Counted from the first letter of the stretch, positions 48,301 to 58,524 are shown. The stretch: DNA of 64,000 nt from Trichostrongylus colubriformis (GCA_963978905.1 OZ022261.1:36254102-36318101); one strand, 5' to 3'. Translations and numbers: made by a program. Notes: generated by a model not told the origin, from the letters alone.

Positions 48301-51300
48301 AACTCTGTGGTCAGTCGTTAAGACAGTCGGATCTAATAGATCGCCTCAAAAATCTGATGTAGGACACTATAACTATTCCTTGATACCCTTTGAAGAGCAA
48401 CTTTGGTTTCTTTGCAAGAGTCTTTTCAGGCGTCTCCCCGGTTTGAATGACATCAGCAAAACATAAAAAGTTGTAAAATCACAGTCGCCTTAATAAGAAA
48501 TTTGAATTCTGTCATTGGTATGCGATCTAATACAAATTCTACCGCTCAAATTACATACTCTCACGCTTACACATTCAGGCATATTTATGGGAAAAAAAGA
48601 CAACAGTAGTATTTGAAACCTGACATAGTATCTAACGAGGAAGGTCTTTCAACTCATGACGCGCTTTTTGAAAGCTGTTTTTTGCAGTATGTTGGTACGT
48701 ACAAGAATCATATAACTGATGTTCACTTTTGCTGCACGGCCCTACAAATGCCAAAAACGGGGTTGATGGTTCGATCCCCACTGAGGACAAATTTTTGCAA
48801 AATTTAGATTTTCAGTTTTTGGACTCATAAACATTCGAGTATGAAGAATAAGTGCAGTTATCGCATTTAGAACCCCGAACTGCCCTTTAATGCTAGTTTT
48901 CAGCAAGTTTGACAGTCCAATTTTTCAGCCTTTCGGCGCTCATAGCGCACGAACGAGGCGTTTTTGAGCGAAACGGACTTGATATTCGTGTTCAGGAGGT
49001 TGAACTACCCCCAGGGACAAGTTTTCAGCACAATCGAAGTTCCGCCCTAAATTCGAAAATTTAGTTGGGCGTTGGTAATACCTTGGACTGCACGTTCAAC
49101 GAAGGAGACGACGGTATCACTTGTCATGAAATTTTGACTATTCCTTTTGCTTGGTGCTTGATAGCAGAAATTATAGCGATAGGCATCCATGCTGTGCATA
49201 TTCCATTGATTTTCATCGATTTCTTGAGTTCTCACTTCTACAAGTAGAGGGCGCGCCATGTACCCATGACCAAACATCTTTCACGAAGTTAGGGTCAAAA
49301 TTTGGAATTGGCCAGAAATGTGGCCTCAAGGGTAGTTTGACTCCCTGAACACGAATATGGCACTCATTTTGTGCGAAATCGCGAGAGCGATACGGGCCCT
49401 TTCGTGACCAAAAAGGTCACATCACCAAATTCATTGACAATTCGTAAATAGAGTCATTTTGCATCGCTGTCAGCAAAAATTGTAGTCATTCGGCATAAAC
49501 AGACATATTCGAAGATGAAAGAGTGAAGGCAAAAAAAAAATGCAAAATTTCGGCATAGCCGGGACTCGAACCACCATCCCAGCATTTCATCCCCTCGAGA
49601 GTCCATCGTCGTATCCATTAGGCCATCCGGTCCCTTCAGCAGCAGCACATCGGGGAACCGTTGTGAAACTACTACGCATTTTAGTACATGGTGGAGATAA
49701 GATTTTTTTTCTCGTACTCGACTTTGTTTTGGATGTGAAATAGAAGAACATCTTTGGATCTGCACATGATCAAAGTTACAAGGAGGATGCGTTACTATAA
49801 GTGGATTAAAAGCCTTTTTGGAAAAAAAATCTCTTTACTCCCTTTTTGGCATTTGTAGGGCCGCGCAGCAATAATGGAAGTCAGTTATATGTTTCATGTA
49901 GATACCCCCATATAATGGAAAAAACCGTTTTCCGAAAGCGCGTCATGACCTGAAAGACCTCCCTTGTAAGTAGTAAATTCACACAGAGGCAGCTACTGTG
50001 GTTCTATAGCACACTATCAGGGATAATGAGAGAAGTCCGAACCGGGGTGTTTTTGAAAAGTGTTTTTAGGTGGAACAAAGTTTAAATAAGAGCACCTTAG
50101 CTATTCATTGTGGCCTCGTGAAGCATTTTGGACATAAGGTATCCGAAGGCCGACTGGCTTTGTGTAGAGGGCCGGGAGTTTCTACTGATGACTGACCCTC
50201 GCCATCTGCGTCGCCCTCTCTAGAGATGCAAGGAGCGCGATAGCACGTTCCCCATTCCCATTCCACGGGTTTTCGACCTTTCCCCACATCAAAGTCGAAG
50301 AAAACAGCCATGGACTATCATAAGAAAGAACTCACATTTCAGCATGACTACAACGCAGCCTTTGCAATTTTCAACACAGTTTTACGGTCTCGACCAGATT
50401 CACCACGAGCACATTTTGGAAAAGGACGAGGTTATGAGCTCAGGTTTGTATGTACTCTCGTCAGCCAATTTTTTTTTTGGGAAATTGAACAGTATTCGTA
50501 GAGGAGAACTGACTGGTGATGATCACGACTTTAACCGTGCAATACATGAATACGAACAAGTTCTCGACAATGAAGAAACGCCAGACGCGCTATTCCGGTA
50601 AGTAAACTCTGTGGTTTATAAATTGATTATATCAACATGTGTTGCAGTCTTTATCACTGATGACAAGTGGGGCAGTGAGCATTTAAAGGCACTGGAGGGG
50701 GTAAGGAAAACTGGGAAAGTGTTAATAAATGTTCTCTGTAAACAAGTCTTCTACTCGTACTGAGAAGAGGTGTATGTGGCGATACTCGCAAAAGGAAAAG
50801 CACAGCTCGGGGTCTTATCACAACCAACACGGCGTTTGGTCCTGCAATGCATCAGCCGAGCAAGTTGCCGGCGAAGGCGGAACAACGTTCGCGGGCGGCT
50901 GATTTAGCCTCTTCGCTCGTCTGCAGTCTACCCCGGCTAGTGACGCAGAGGGGTGAGAGAGAAGGGAATTTTCGGATTCCTAGAGTTTTTTCCAGTTGTA
51001 GAGTTGTAGAGTTTTTCCATTTCGCCTCGTTCCTTATCTACTGCAACATTGCTGAGCACCCCTACCTCCATATTCCATTATTGTATACAGTAGCGCTCAA
51101 AAATATTCGGCCAAACACTTTTTGTCATCTTTTTTTCTACTTGACCAAATTTGACAAGATTTTGATATATGGCGCCTGAAGCTATTGCCAACATTTCCTT
51201 CTACTTGAGCCGCTTGACCCTTTTCATGGTTTTTACAAGAATTTACTACAAGATCACCAAAAAAAAAAAGAAAAAGGCATGGTCAAGAAAAACGGCTTTC

Positions 51301-54300
51301 TTTACAAAAACAAAACAAGCACGCCTCAGAGAACATAGTGTTTTGTAGAAAGACCACGACTTTTGATGACAGCAGCACAGCGGGACGGCATAGCGATGGC
51401 ACTCCAAAAACAAAAGTTCCATAAACCACGTAACCTACACCGTTGAGCGCCAAAATAGTATATTTATTATGAAATGTCTCCAAGTACAATATACTAAAAT
51501 TTCTCTTGGATCGGTCCAGTCGCAAAAAGGTTACAAGTGAAAAACCCAAGTGAAAAACCATTTTGCCGAATACTTTTGAGCGCTACTGTATATTACATTA
51601 GTATATTGTTTTTAATAACCAGTATCATGTCAACCAGTATCATGCCCCGCCGGCGACAAAACGCTCCGAGACCGTACGCGCTATTGCCGTGTAACACGTA
51701 TTCAATAACTCGACGGTCATCTGAATTTTTTCGAGCAATGCCGTCTTCTCATATTAGTTGGGAAAAATAAAATATTCTTTTAATTTTTTTTTTGCGCTCA
51801 CAATACCTGCTTCCATTTAGACAAGCTGCATCCCGTCTCATCGAGCTGTCTAGCTTTCGAGGCGATTTCTACAGGTCTCTCATAACACATCGAATGCTTG
51901 TTGCCAGGTATTCATTTTTTATCAAATACTTTTTTATCAAGTAATTAGGTCACAGTAGAACAAAAAAGCTACTTTAAAATACTCCTCTGATACGAATATC
52001 ACTGTCTCAGATTTCCGGACGAGATTGAACATCAGACAAATGTAGCGCTAACCTTCATCAAGATGAAAAGGCTAGATGATGCTAAGAAAGTCCTCCAACA
52101 TGTGAGTTTATGCTATGAACATATCCGTAGTATGGAACAGAGTCGCTTGCCTTGCGACCGAACACAGAGCGCCGCACCGCGTCACTCAATAGTCATACGA
52201 TGCGGACACGATCATCTAATTAGGAACGATTTCAGCTTTTTGCTCATTTTTCAATCATTTTTCAGATCATTGAGAGCGACCACAACTGCGGCATCGCGCT
52301 TGCTTATTACGGATATATTCTGAAGGTGAGTAACTGAATTAGGTTATAGATGCTTTTATCAGCCACTTGGAAGAAAACGTAGTAGATTTTCAAACTTTTC
52401 TTGGAATAACTAGATAACCGCATTAATGCTGAATCACTTTAAGCAGTGCTTCCACTGGTTATCAAAAAGGTGTGAAAAGACTCAAAAGTAAGATATCGTC
52501 AGAGTTAGCATTGACTAGTGAATAGACGAATAGGCGGACAAGTGAAAGAATTAGATGCTTGGTATTTGGTAGTCTATTCGCCCGCTTGCCCAATAGTTCG
52601 ACACCGGACTGGCCACGCCTGTATGGGCCAACTGGGAGTGGTTAGCTCGGAACGGGAATGATGTAGTTCCGTGGTAGCGCACCAGACCGGTGTAATCAAA
52701 GTGCAATCTGAACAAGTACCCGAGGGTCTACTGCACCATGAGGATATGTTATTGAATTGATTATGGCGTTTCATGGTGTCATGGCGCATCTCAACCTTCC
52801 ATGTCAAGTTGGCCTTGGTGTTCTTTAGTTGGTTTTCAGCTTTTACACCCCATAGGAGCCGTGACACAAACATCCCCCTCTCAGAATTCATTATGCTGAC
52901 AAATTAATTGCTCAAATGTTTCATCCATCCTGAACTAAATTCATTCAACGCGCATTCCAAAGTGATTGCACATGGCATGTCATTTCATGATTGCCCGACA
53001 ATAGAAGCTAAAAGTCAAATTTGTTAGTGGATTCAGTTATTCATTACCCATTACCTCAAAATCGATTCCAACAATCAATATCTTCAATCGAAAATCTTCA
53101 AACAAACGAATGAGGTTTTTCATAATATGCATATCCTAGGTCGCTGAAGATAACGTGGAGCAAGGGGTAGCCTACATGAAGAAGGGACTTCGTCTAGGTG
53201 GAGATACGATCACGGATGCGAAGTATGTTAGCTCATTTCAAAGGAGTGTCTACTCGTATTTCTCATTACGGCGTGCGACGTGATGCTTGCGAGTTAGGGG
53301 CGCCGTATGTAGTTGGGTCCTGAAGCAATTTCGCAGTGGCGCTCGGTGTCGTATGTGTTGCATTGTAATCGCTCAAATACCCAACCACCTACAGAGCGTC
53401 GCACATCGCTATACGAAGTCCAGACGAAAGGTATATGAACATTTTAGTTTTCGTTATACAAGTTGGCAGGAGGGAGTGGTGGAACTATTACTCTCAGTTA
53501 TTTTGCAAAAAACTCTAATTGAGATTCAGTAGAGGCGACTCCTTGATAATGAATGTTTTAGGTTTTACTATCACCTTGGACATGGTTTAATGTACCTAGG
53601 AAGGTCTACGGAGGTGGGTCTCATAAACTCTCGTATGAAATTCTTACATTTTTTTGTTTATTATCAATTTATGCCACCATAACCTTCAGGTTGGCACCGT
53701 TATGGGATATAAGCAGGGTTTACGCATTGTCGCGTACGGGACACCATTCAATGATTGGTCGAAATTTGTTCCATGTCTGAGAGATAAGGGATAAGGGGTA
53801 GATCGAATTCAATAGTGATAACCTGCTGAGCTCCAGTCCCAATTCCTAGGATTTGGACCCGAAGTCTGGAACTTGGTGAGCTACGTGAGAGAGCGCAGAC
53901 GGGTAGAATGGAACCAATACTGTTTGCGCACGAAATTTATAAATCCAAGGGTTCTATAAGCCAACTGAGCTACAGCTCTGCATGTTTCTTTGATATTTGG
54001 TAGCACTGTTCACTGGTAATTTTATGGAAACGAGTAGGGATTACATTCAGTTATCTCAGTTATCATGTCGGTTAGGGGCTTCCTTACCAACATTGCAAAA
54101 ACTCTTTTCCTCGATTTTTACAGTTTTTTGAAACTTAGAACTTTATCTCAATCAAAAGCGTAGGGTTCAGCGGAATCACTTAATCACTCTCAAAAACTCT
54201 TCAGCTCAACATTCACTTGTCTTTATTCAAACACACTGCATAGGAGAATACAGTATTCACAGTACTTCTTTGATAGCCTATTAATTACATGTTTTTCAAA

Positions 54301-56433
54301 CAACTGTGTGCAATGGAATGGAATCATACGCTACAATCAATTTAGGCCTATAGCGTGTTCGAGCATGCTGCCTCGCTTGGACTATTCCTGTCTGCCCAAC
54401 AACGATCCATGTACAACGTGGAGGGCCTGACTGGTAGAGCGTGGTGGACAGCCGAACAGACTGGCTACGCCAAATACCTCAAGGTTAAATTTCTTTGATT
54501 ATCCCTATACTTTCTCAAGCGAATATCGAACAATTTGGTACGGCGATGACAATAAATAAATGGGATGGGAGTCAGGACACTCGAATAGGATCACTGCGCC
54601 ACGCGGGTTTAGCTGTCGCGATGAATTGTTTTGGTGGTCCCGTTGTGACATGACTGCGTACTCTGGGATGCAATCGCCAACTCCTCGCATTTTCTGTCCC
54701 AACTATGATAGCCCTTTTGATGAATCCACTAGAGGTGCTGTTGTTGGAGTTGATGGGCTGAAAACTGGTCTCTCAAAAAAAGGTAGTCAATCACAATTAT
54801 ATTTGTCCACCTCGATAAAATATGATTGGCCAACAAAGTAGAAAGTGTATCTCAACTAGTTTAATTTTTACCATGGAACTTTGTAAGCGGCTCATAGTTA
54901 TTAAACACAACACAACTATATGGGTAGCAGAGAAAGTCAGCGACGATTCCTTGAACCGAACAGTCACATGCTCTTCCCCCATGCGCTGTGGCAAGAACAT
55001 GTAGGGCTTCATAGTTTTCTCTTGTCCACATGCTTCAAGAGCTTATTTTCTGAACTTACACGATATCATTGAGGGATTTTGATAAATACATGCTAGTTGA
55101 CCCATCTGTCTGGAATCCGATGCCATAGTAGTTGTGATCCCAGAATTTCCTACTCAGTACAATATCGAAACAGTTTCTTTCTCCTTTGTAGGCCGTTGAA
55201 CGTCAATGGGTTTCTATTCGTGCTGAAGCAGCTCGAGTACTCCAGTCGGTGCCTTACTTGTGGAAAGAGGAAAATCCGGCAATCACCGTTGATGGAAGAT
55301 GGATTGCATTTCCACTTCTGGAGAACGGCCATTTCAATACCGAAAATTGCCGTATGGCACCACAAACCTGCTCTATATTGAAAGAATTCCGCGAAAGCAG
55401 TAACGCCAGCAAGTCTGAGGTTGGTGGTCGTGAGAATGATATCGCTCTCCGAAATGCAACTTTGAGCGTGTGAAAAATTGAAATAATCCTAAAACATTTC
55501 AAAAATTTATACATGGGAAGCTTTCCAAATCACGCGTCTTATACCCTCTCTATTAGATCGGTGGCCCTATGCGGGCAGGGAGCGCTGTGATTGGATATGA
55601 CAGACGCCCCACCAATCACAAAGCCTCTGATGACCACTTTTTCAGATGCGATTCTCGGCACTATCCTCGGGAGCACAAATATTACCACACTGTGGACCGA
55701 CTAACAGTCGGTTACAAGCTCATCTAGGCTTGATCGTGCCATCAGAAGCTAGAATTAGGTATGTTGAAAACCCCTCTTTACCACCTCATAATACAACTAT
55801 ATAATGGAAACTGTTCAGGGTGGGTAATGAGCAACGTGGGTGGAAAACCGGCAAATTCATTATTTTTGATGACTCTTTTGAGCATGAGGTGAGTGACGAT
55901 ACTGTAAGTTCCGTTTGTGTGCTCAAAGACACATCTCGCGATAATCAGACTAATTGAATTACCTTCGTAGGGCACTAGATCCTCAGGTAGCTATCCCAGC
56001 CACCCTGCGCCTCCACGGTGCGCTATCATGGCGCTACAACCGCTCGATCCCGAGCCAACCACGCCCAGTTGCCTCAGGTGGGCGTGACCAGCTTGGGTTC
56101 TAACGGGTGTGGTGCTGTGGTGATTTACCGTTGTGTCACCGTTGTGGCGAGACAGTAACAAGACTAGGTGCACCCTGGATAATCTCTGAAGGATCTACTG
56201 CCCAAGTACGTAATCGAATCAATCTGATGGTCGATACATGTGTCTTTGATGGCTTGGTTGGAAAACACAAGTTTCAACGTAAAGCGTTCCTCAAAACTCG
56301 TCCCTTTTCAATCGAAAAATTTCAGTTACAATTCGATGGAGCATCCTCAGCTTCTCTACGTCTAATCCTTCTCATTGATCTCTGGCATCCCGAAGTCGAA
56401 TCGCGACAGCGAATAGCTCCCGGGGATGATTGA
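36279..56433 (+). CDS. Aspartyl/asparaginyl beta-hydroxylase (ASPH family)
   Basis: The enzyme hydroxylates Asp/Asn in EGF-like domains of secretory proteins in the ER lumen, using Fe(II), O2 and 2-oxoglutarate. Exons, phases consistent throughout: 36279-36396, 36936-37005, 37831-37877, 37987-38096, 39031-39162, 39397-39522, 40400-40518, 41207-41398 (start uncertain), 44577-44676, 50343-50443, 50493-50597, 51821-51907, 52011-52101, 52266-52325, 53140-53222, 53562-53613, 54346-54483, 55192-55419, 55646-55758, 55819-55888, 56326-56433. The sum is about 749 residues, close to the 758 of the human protein. Order: N-terminal membrane anchor, charged lumenal linker, TPR-like helices, hydroxylase domain ending LIDLWHPEVESRQRIAPGDD. 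Iron ligands are present (PHCGPTN and DSFEHE histidines). The intron after the ninth listed exon is 5.7 kb, and many introns carry mobile elements. Exon 8 could instead begin at 41164 with a 29-base exon at 41070-41098 before it. Confidence 0.93.
37831..41398 (+). CDS. ASPH part: charged lumenal linker exons
   Basis: Six exons encode low-complexity charged sequence: TEGSDDSSEDLVEPT, ADDEDIEDDDEPLEDQLFAG, a Lys/Arg-rich PQKRTKRRKQKELRVKVE, IEEQVEDEQDEDDVELDNDE, EVEADIEDQRHHRRTKHSFR and a last exon with an Asp run, ENDEDDDDGDDDDDDELSPP. The first 70-base exon (36936-37005) continues the same style. Vertebrate ASPH and junctin carry a comparable charged lumenal stretch. This part evolves fast and is called from splice phase and position rather than similarity; exon 8's start is the least certain junction of the gene. 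Confidence 0.7.
38517..38925 (+). repeat. Dispersed repeat, copy 2 of 3
   Basis: Second copy of the 17797-18215 repeat, in the ASPH intron between exons ending 38096 and starting 39031. A half copy of the GC-rich hairpin family (ggacccatctatgcatggcg, then a ctcacacaccgc end) lies just upstream at 38390-38450. Confidence 0.7.
39899..39990 (+). repeat. GC-rich hairpin family, half copy
   Basis: Reads tctagcgtgtaacgcgatgc, then gcgagttaggggcgccgtat and gcagttggatcctc. This is the left arm of the family, ending near a small cgcctgagtaaggcg hairpin; the right arm is missing. Confidence 0.6.
40803..40952 (+). repeat. GC-rich hairpin family, full copy
   Basis: The left arm gtgtggcgcgatgcgtgtga, with gtagttgggtcctgaggcg, is mirrored by cctcaggatcc and agctcgcacgctgcgatgc about 100 bases later, so the unit folds on itself. 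It lies in an ASPH intron. Confidence 0.7.
41802..43180. mobile_element. 1379-bp palindromic fold-back transposon
   Basis: The element starts ttgggttggggaataagtc and ends gacttattccccaacccaa, with TA on both sides. The two arms, each about 690 bases, are near-identical reverse complements right to a centre near 42491, where gtcgacttttaaatgatc closes a short loop (about 14 bases around gtcacatggtgtcg). Within each arm a hairpin motif (cgatagagctttttcagctc and variants) recurs four times at about 168, 168 and 150 bases. No transposase motif is present. TIR start and TA target fit a mariner-mobilised non-autonomous element. It lies in the ASPH intron 41399-44576. Confidence 0.9.
43868..43939 (-). 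repeat. tRNA-derived repeat
   Basis: On the minus strand GGTCTCTGTGGCTCAGTGAT is followed by a T-arm-like CGTGGGTTTGCTTCCCGCCG. The T box reads GGTTTGC rather than GGTTCRA, and the acceptor ends pair poorly. It lies inside the outer inverted repeat and is probably the tRNA-like part of that mobile unit. Confidence 0.5.
44212..44362 (+). repeat. GC-rich hairpin family copy
   Basis: Contains ggcacgatgcgtgcaagata on the left and cctagcttgcgcgcatcgcg followed by tcgcacgctgcacgccgc on the right, with a shortened diverged middle. Confidence 0.65.
44577..53613 (+). CDS. ASPH part: TPR-like helical exons
   Basis: Eight exons match the helical region ahead of the hydroxylase domain. RDALDRADNLVEK joins YNAAFAIFNTVLRSRPDSPR and AHFGKGRGYEL; then FNRAIHEYEQVLDNEETPDA, LSSFRGDFYRSLITHRMLVA, FIKMKRLDDAKKVLQHI, IALAYYGYILK, VEQGVAYMKKGLRLGGD and KFYYHLGHGLMYLGRSTE. 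Each lines up with a recognisable counterpart in animal ASPH, such as the NxAKKVxxxVL and HYGFILK stretches. The repeats form the superhelix that contacts substrate. All junction phases agree. The 44577 exon is separated by 5.7 kb from the next. Confidence 0.9.
44962..45150 (+). repeat. GC-rich hairpin family copy
   Basis: Left arm gcgctggctacagctggatcc, middle cgcctcatttcaggcg hairpin, right arm agaacccaactacatatgacg and a catcgcgtcacgtgccacac end. The mid hairpin is shared with other copies. Confidence 0.65.
45160..46380. other. ASPH intron, nothing recognised
   Basis: Intronic sequence between exons at 44676 and 50343. No exon, RNA or repeat partner is recognised in this part. Confidence 0.4.
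46387..46889 (+). mobile_element. 503-bp TIR element, copy 1
   Basis: Begins cagtagcgcacaaaagtattcg after TA and ends with the approximate reverse complement gaagacttttgagcgctacta before TA. It is colinear throughout with 51088-51588, in the same orientation. There is no transposase, so it is a non-autonomous (MITE-like) Tc1/mariner derivative. Confidence 0.88.
47455..48540 (+). repeat. Diverged duplication, copy 1
   Basis: In the same order as 58525-59475: cccctagagaatgg, catgccgaaaaaac, gtcggcaaaaacgggggact, agaatacgccacgc, and near the end gacatcagcaaaacat and aatttgaattctgtcattg. Drift is heavy and indels are common. No protein is apparent. Confidence 0.65.
48637..49966. repeat. Nested inverted repeat complex
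   Basis: Outer arms 48637-48762 and 49840-49966 are reverse complements (ggtctttcaactcatgacgc, catataactga, cggccctacaaatgcc). Inner arms 48915-49020 and 49290-49415 share cgtgttcagg with aactaccc in opposite orientation, and related motifs occur at 43380-43490 and 43765-43810. A tRNA-like unit lies between the arms at 49552-49634. Confidence 0.65.
49552..49634 (-). repeat. tRNA-derived repeat (Arg-like D arm)
   Basis: Minus strand reads GGACCGGATGGCCTAATGGATA, then an anticodon-like stretch, then GGTGGTTCGAGTCCCGGC. Boxes A and B look good, but acceptor and T stems pair poorly, so a functional tRNA is unlikely. Confidence 0.5.
50697..51077 (+). repeat. Dispersed repeat, copy 3 of 3
   Basis: Third copy of the 17797-18215 and 38517-38925 repeat, with aaagcacagctcggggtctta, gtctgcagtct and ggctagtgacgcagag. 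It ends directly before the second 500-bp TIR element. Confidence 0.7.
51088..51588 (+). mobile_element. 501-bp TIR element, copy 2
   Basis: Starts cagtagcgctcaaaaatattcg and ends cgaatacttttgagcgctactg, a matching inverted pair, with TA on both sides. Its ends are cleaner than those of copy 1, suggesting more recent insertion. It lies in the ASPH intron between exons ending 50597 and starting 51821. Confidence 0.9.
52600..52720 (-). repeat. Dispersed repeat, inverted partner at 55990-56100
   Basis: The reverse complement (ggtgcgctaccacgg, then gttccgagctaaccactccc, agttggcc and caggcgtggccag) parallels ggtgcgctatcatgg, atcccgagccaaccacgccc, agttgcct and tgggcgtgaccag at 55990-56100. Both lie in ASPH introns, in opposite orientation. 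Confidence 0.6.
53270..53413 (+). repeat. GC-rich hairpin family copy
   Basis: Left arm cggcgtgcgacgtgatgctt, with agttaggggcgccgtatgta and gttgggtcctgaagc; right arm tacccaaccacctacagagc followed by gtcgcacatcgc. This copy is close to the apparent consensus on its left side. Confidence 0.7.
53893..53982 (-). repeat. tRNA-derived sequence
   Basis: Minus strand GCAGAGCTGTAGCTCAGTTGG begins a D-arm-like region, and TCTGC at the far end pairs with GCAGA. The T-arm box reads TTGGTTCCATT. It is degenerate and lies in an ASPH intron. Confidence 0.4.
54346..56433 (+). CDS. ASPH part: 2-oxoglutarate hydroxylase domain
   Basis: Five exons give AYSVFEHAASLGLFLSAQQR, SMYNVEGLTGRAWWTAEQTG, ENCRMAPQTCSILKEFRESS, MRFSALSSGAQILPHCGPTN, SRLQAHLGLIVPSEARIR, WKTGKFIIFDDSFEHE and LRLILLIDLWHPEVESRQ. 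By alignment with the human enzyme, iron ligands His679 and His725 are the H of LPHCGP and of FEHE. Ser668, His690 and Arg735, which contact 2-oxoglutarate, are also kept. The residue matching Arg688 is Gln (codon CAA at 55706-55708). Three extra residues occur between FEHE and the LRLILL strand. The two cysteines around RMAPQT match the conserved pair. Confidence 0.92.
55990..56100 (+). repeat. Dispersed repeat, partner of 52600-52720
   Basis: See the partner entry. It sits in the last ASPH intron (55889-56325). Confidence 0.6.
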
Positions 56434-56780
56434 CATGTGAACTTTCATACTGACGAGACTTATTCCAACTACAGCTGCCGCAGAATTAGAATCACATATG
56501 ACTCTATTAGCAATTCCCTATAGATAGGAATTTCTATGGTTGTGCCTTGAATCTATCACATCAATTTTAATTATCATATTTTCTTTGAATTTCATTCATT
56601 GTTGTATAAGTACTAGCGCATGTGATGGGATAAAATGGTACTTCATGAGCGTTAAAATTATTACCTCATAATGAAGTGTCAAGCTACTTGGAATGGAAAA
56701 TAACGAGGTTATCTTTGATCATTGTTCCTTCTACAAGTTTCCCATGGATGTGCCATCAGGACAAAGAATTCGCGCGGCCG

Positions 56781-56938
56781 CGTGTGGCGTGCGACGGGAT
56801 GTACGAGCTACGGGAGCCGTATTAACAGGGTCCCGAAGCGATACCGTCCAGAGCAGTGCGTAGGTACCGTCATCGCTTCAGGACCAAACCAATAAGGCGC
56901 GCTTACCTCGCATTCATCGTGTCGCACGCCGAATGCCG
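56781..56938 (+). repeat. GC-rich hairpin family, full copy
   Basis: Left arm gtggcgtgcgacgggatgta, with agctacgggagccgtatta and gggtcccgaagcgat; right arm atcgcttcaggacc and, further on, cattcatcgtgtcgcacgcc. It lies 350 bases after the ASPH stop codon. Confidence 0.7.
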
Positions 56939-58524
56939 CAACGCGCAACTTCTGTCCCCTGGCACACACCCTAACAGGTATTATGTAGACGCACGCAAGA
57001 CAAGAGCGAGTGGCGCAGCTCAGGCCGCCGTCAGACTTTGCGACATTGCGATTTTTGCGACGTCGCACTTTCGCACACGATACAACGACCTTGAGATTGT
57101 GCAGTGCCGCAACTACGCGTGTGGAGCCGCGACACTGCAAAATCGCAAACTAGCAATGTCTGACGGTGGCCTGAGCGAACTCTGGCCTCCATCGAGAATT
57201 CTCTGGGTGACAGAGGGAGTCGTATTTGGTGCGCTGAGAAGGGGGTCGTAACCGTGATCGCAGAGTCAGCAGTGATCACTGCTATGAAATCTTCGAGTCT
57301 GAGAGTAAAGAGTAAAGCATGTCATATAAATGGGTTTGATAAAAAAGGTTTTCAGGGTCTAATTTCGAAATAAATATTTAGGTTGATCCTCATTTGAAAA
57401 TCTCGAAGGATATATAAAAAGCGGCATCTCGCAACTAGGAAACGACGCAAATAGGAAACGTGTCGTACACGAAAGTTTCAAAATGGTGCTCAAGAAGACT
57501 TTGTAGAGAGAAGAGCGTATGGAAAGACACAGAAGATAAAAACAGCTAAAAGGAACATTATTCTTTTGATTTCTTGGAATTGTGCACTGCGACCACGGAG
57601 TCAACCATCTGCAACCAAATGTGTAGGTAATTTGCGCTGTGGTGCGAGGTGGCGCTGTGAACGGATAGTAAACTACACGCGTTTTGTAACCGATTCTTAA
57701 TCCTTATTCACACTTCACCATTCCAAGGCAACCAAGAAGTAGTGAACCCTTCAACCTGATGGATTGCCAAAAGCTCATGCATGGCGCATCCCGCAACAAA
57801 ATCGACCAAGGCCATTCGCCCTCCCATAAGTCCGATGGCATCGAAAACAAAACATGGGGCCTCCGACATTCACCGATAAGCAGTGAGTTATCCACGGGTA
57901 CAACATGGATGAATATTCAAGAGACTATGGGATGGAAACCAAAAAATAGCTTACATGTGATACTTTCACATGTTACTACAGTTGCGAATACTTGAACTAG
58001 TGCTAGCGAGCCACTATATGGACCGTTAAATAGTCTACTAGCTAAAATTGAGAATGGAATTTTCATGCATGGCGTATGCCACAACAAAGCCAGCCAAGGC
58101 CGATCGCTTCCAGACAGAGACCAGTTCCTGGCTGAAATGCCACTAAACACTTTTTCAATAGTATAAAATTCAAAGGAAGTCCTTCCGGAAGTAAGCATAA
58201 CAAATTCTGATGAGTCTGCACCCCACCGCACTAAAAGGTTCAATATATCTCGTCATCTTCCATAGTTCCGCCTCTTCTACCACTCTATACCTTTCTTTCA
58301 CTTCCTTAATTACAGATGAAAAGGGCACTTTTGTAGTAATATCAGGTACAAATATGGTAAACGATAAAAGTGATTGTCCACAAAGTAGGAGCAAGTAAAG
58401 GTGATAGGAGAGGATGGAATCGATATCCAACCTGATTCGCCTCTTGAAAAAGGAATCTTTGTACTTTGGCATGTCAATGATCGCTCATTGAAATGCCAAA
58501 GTTCAAAGTTCATCGCTCAAAACT

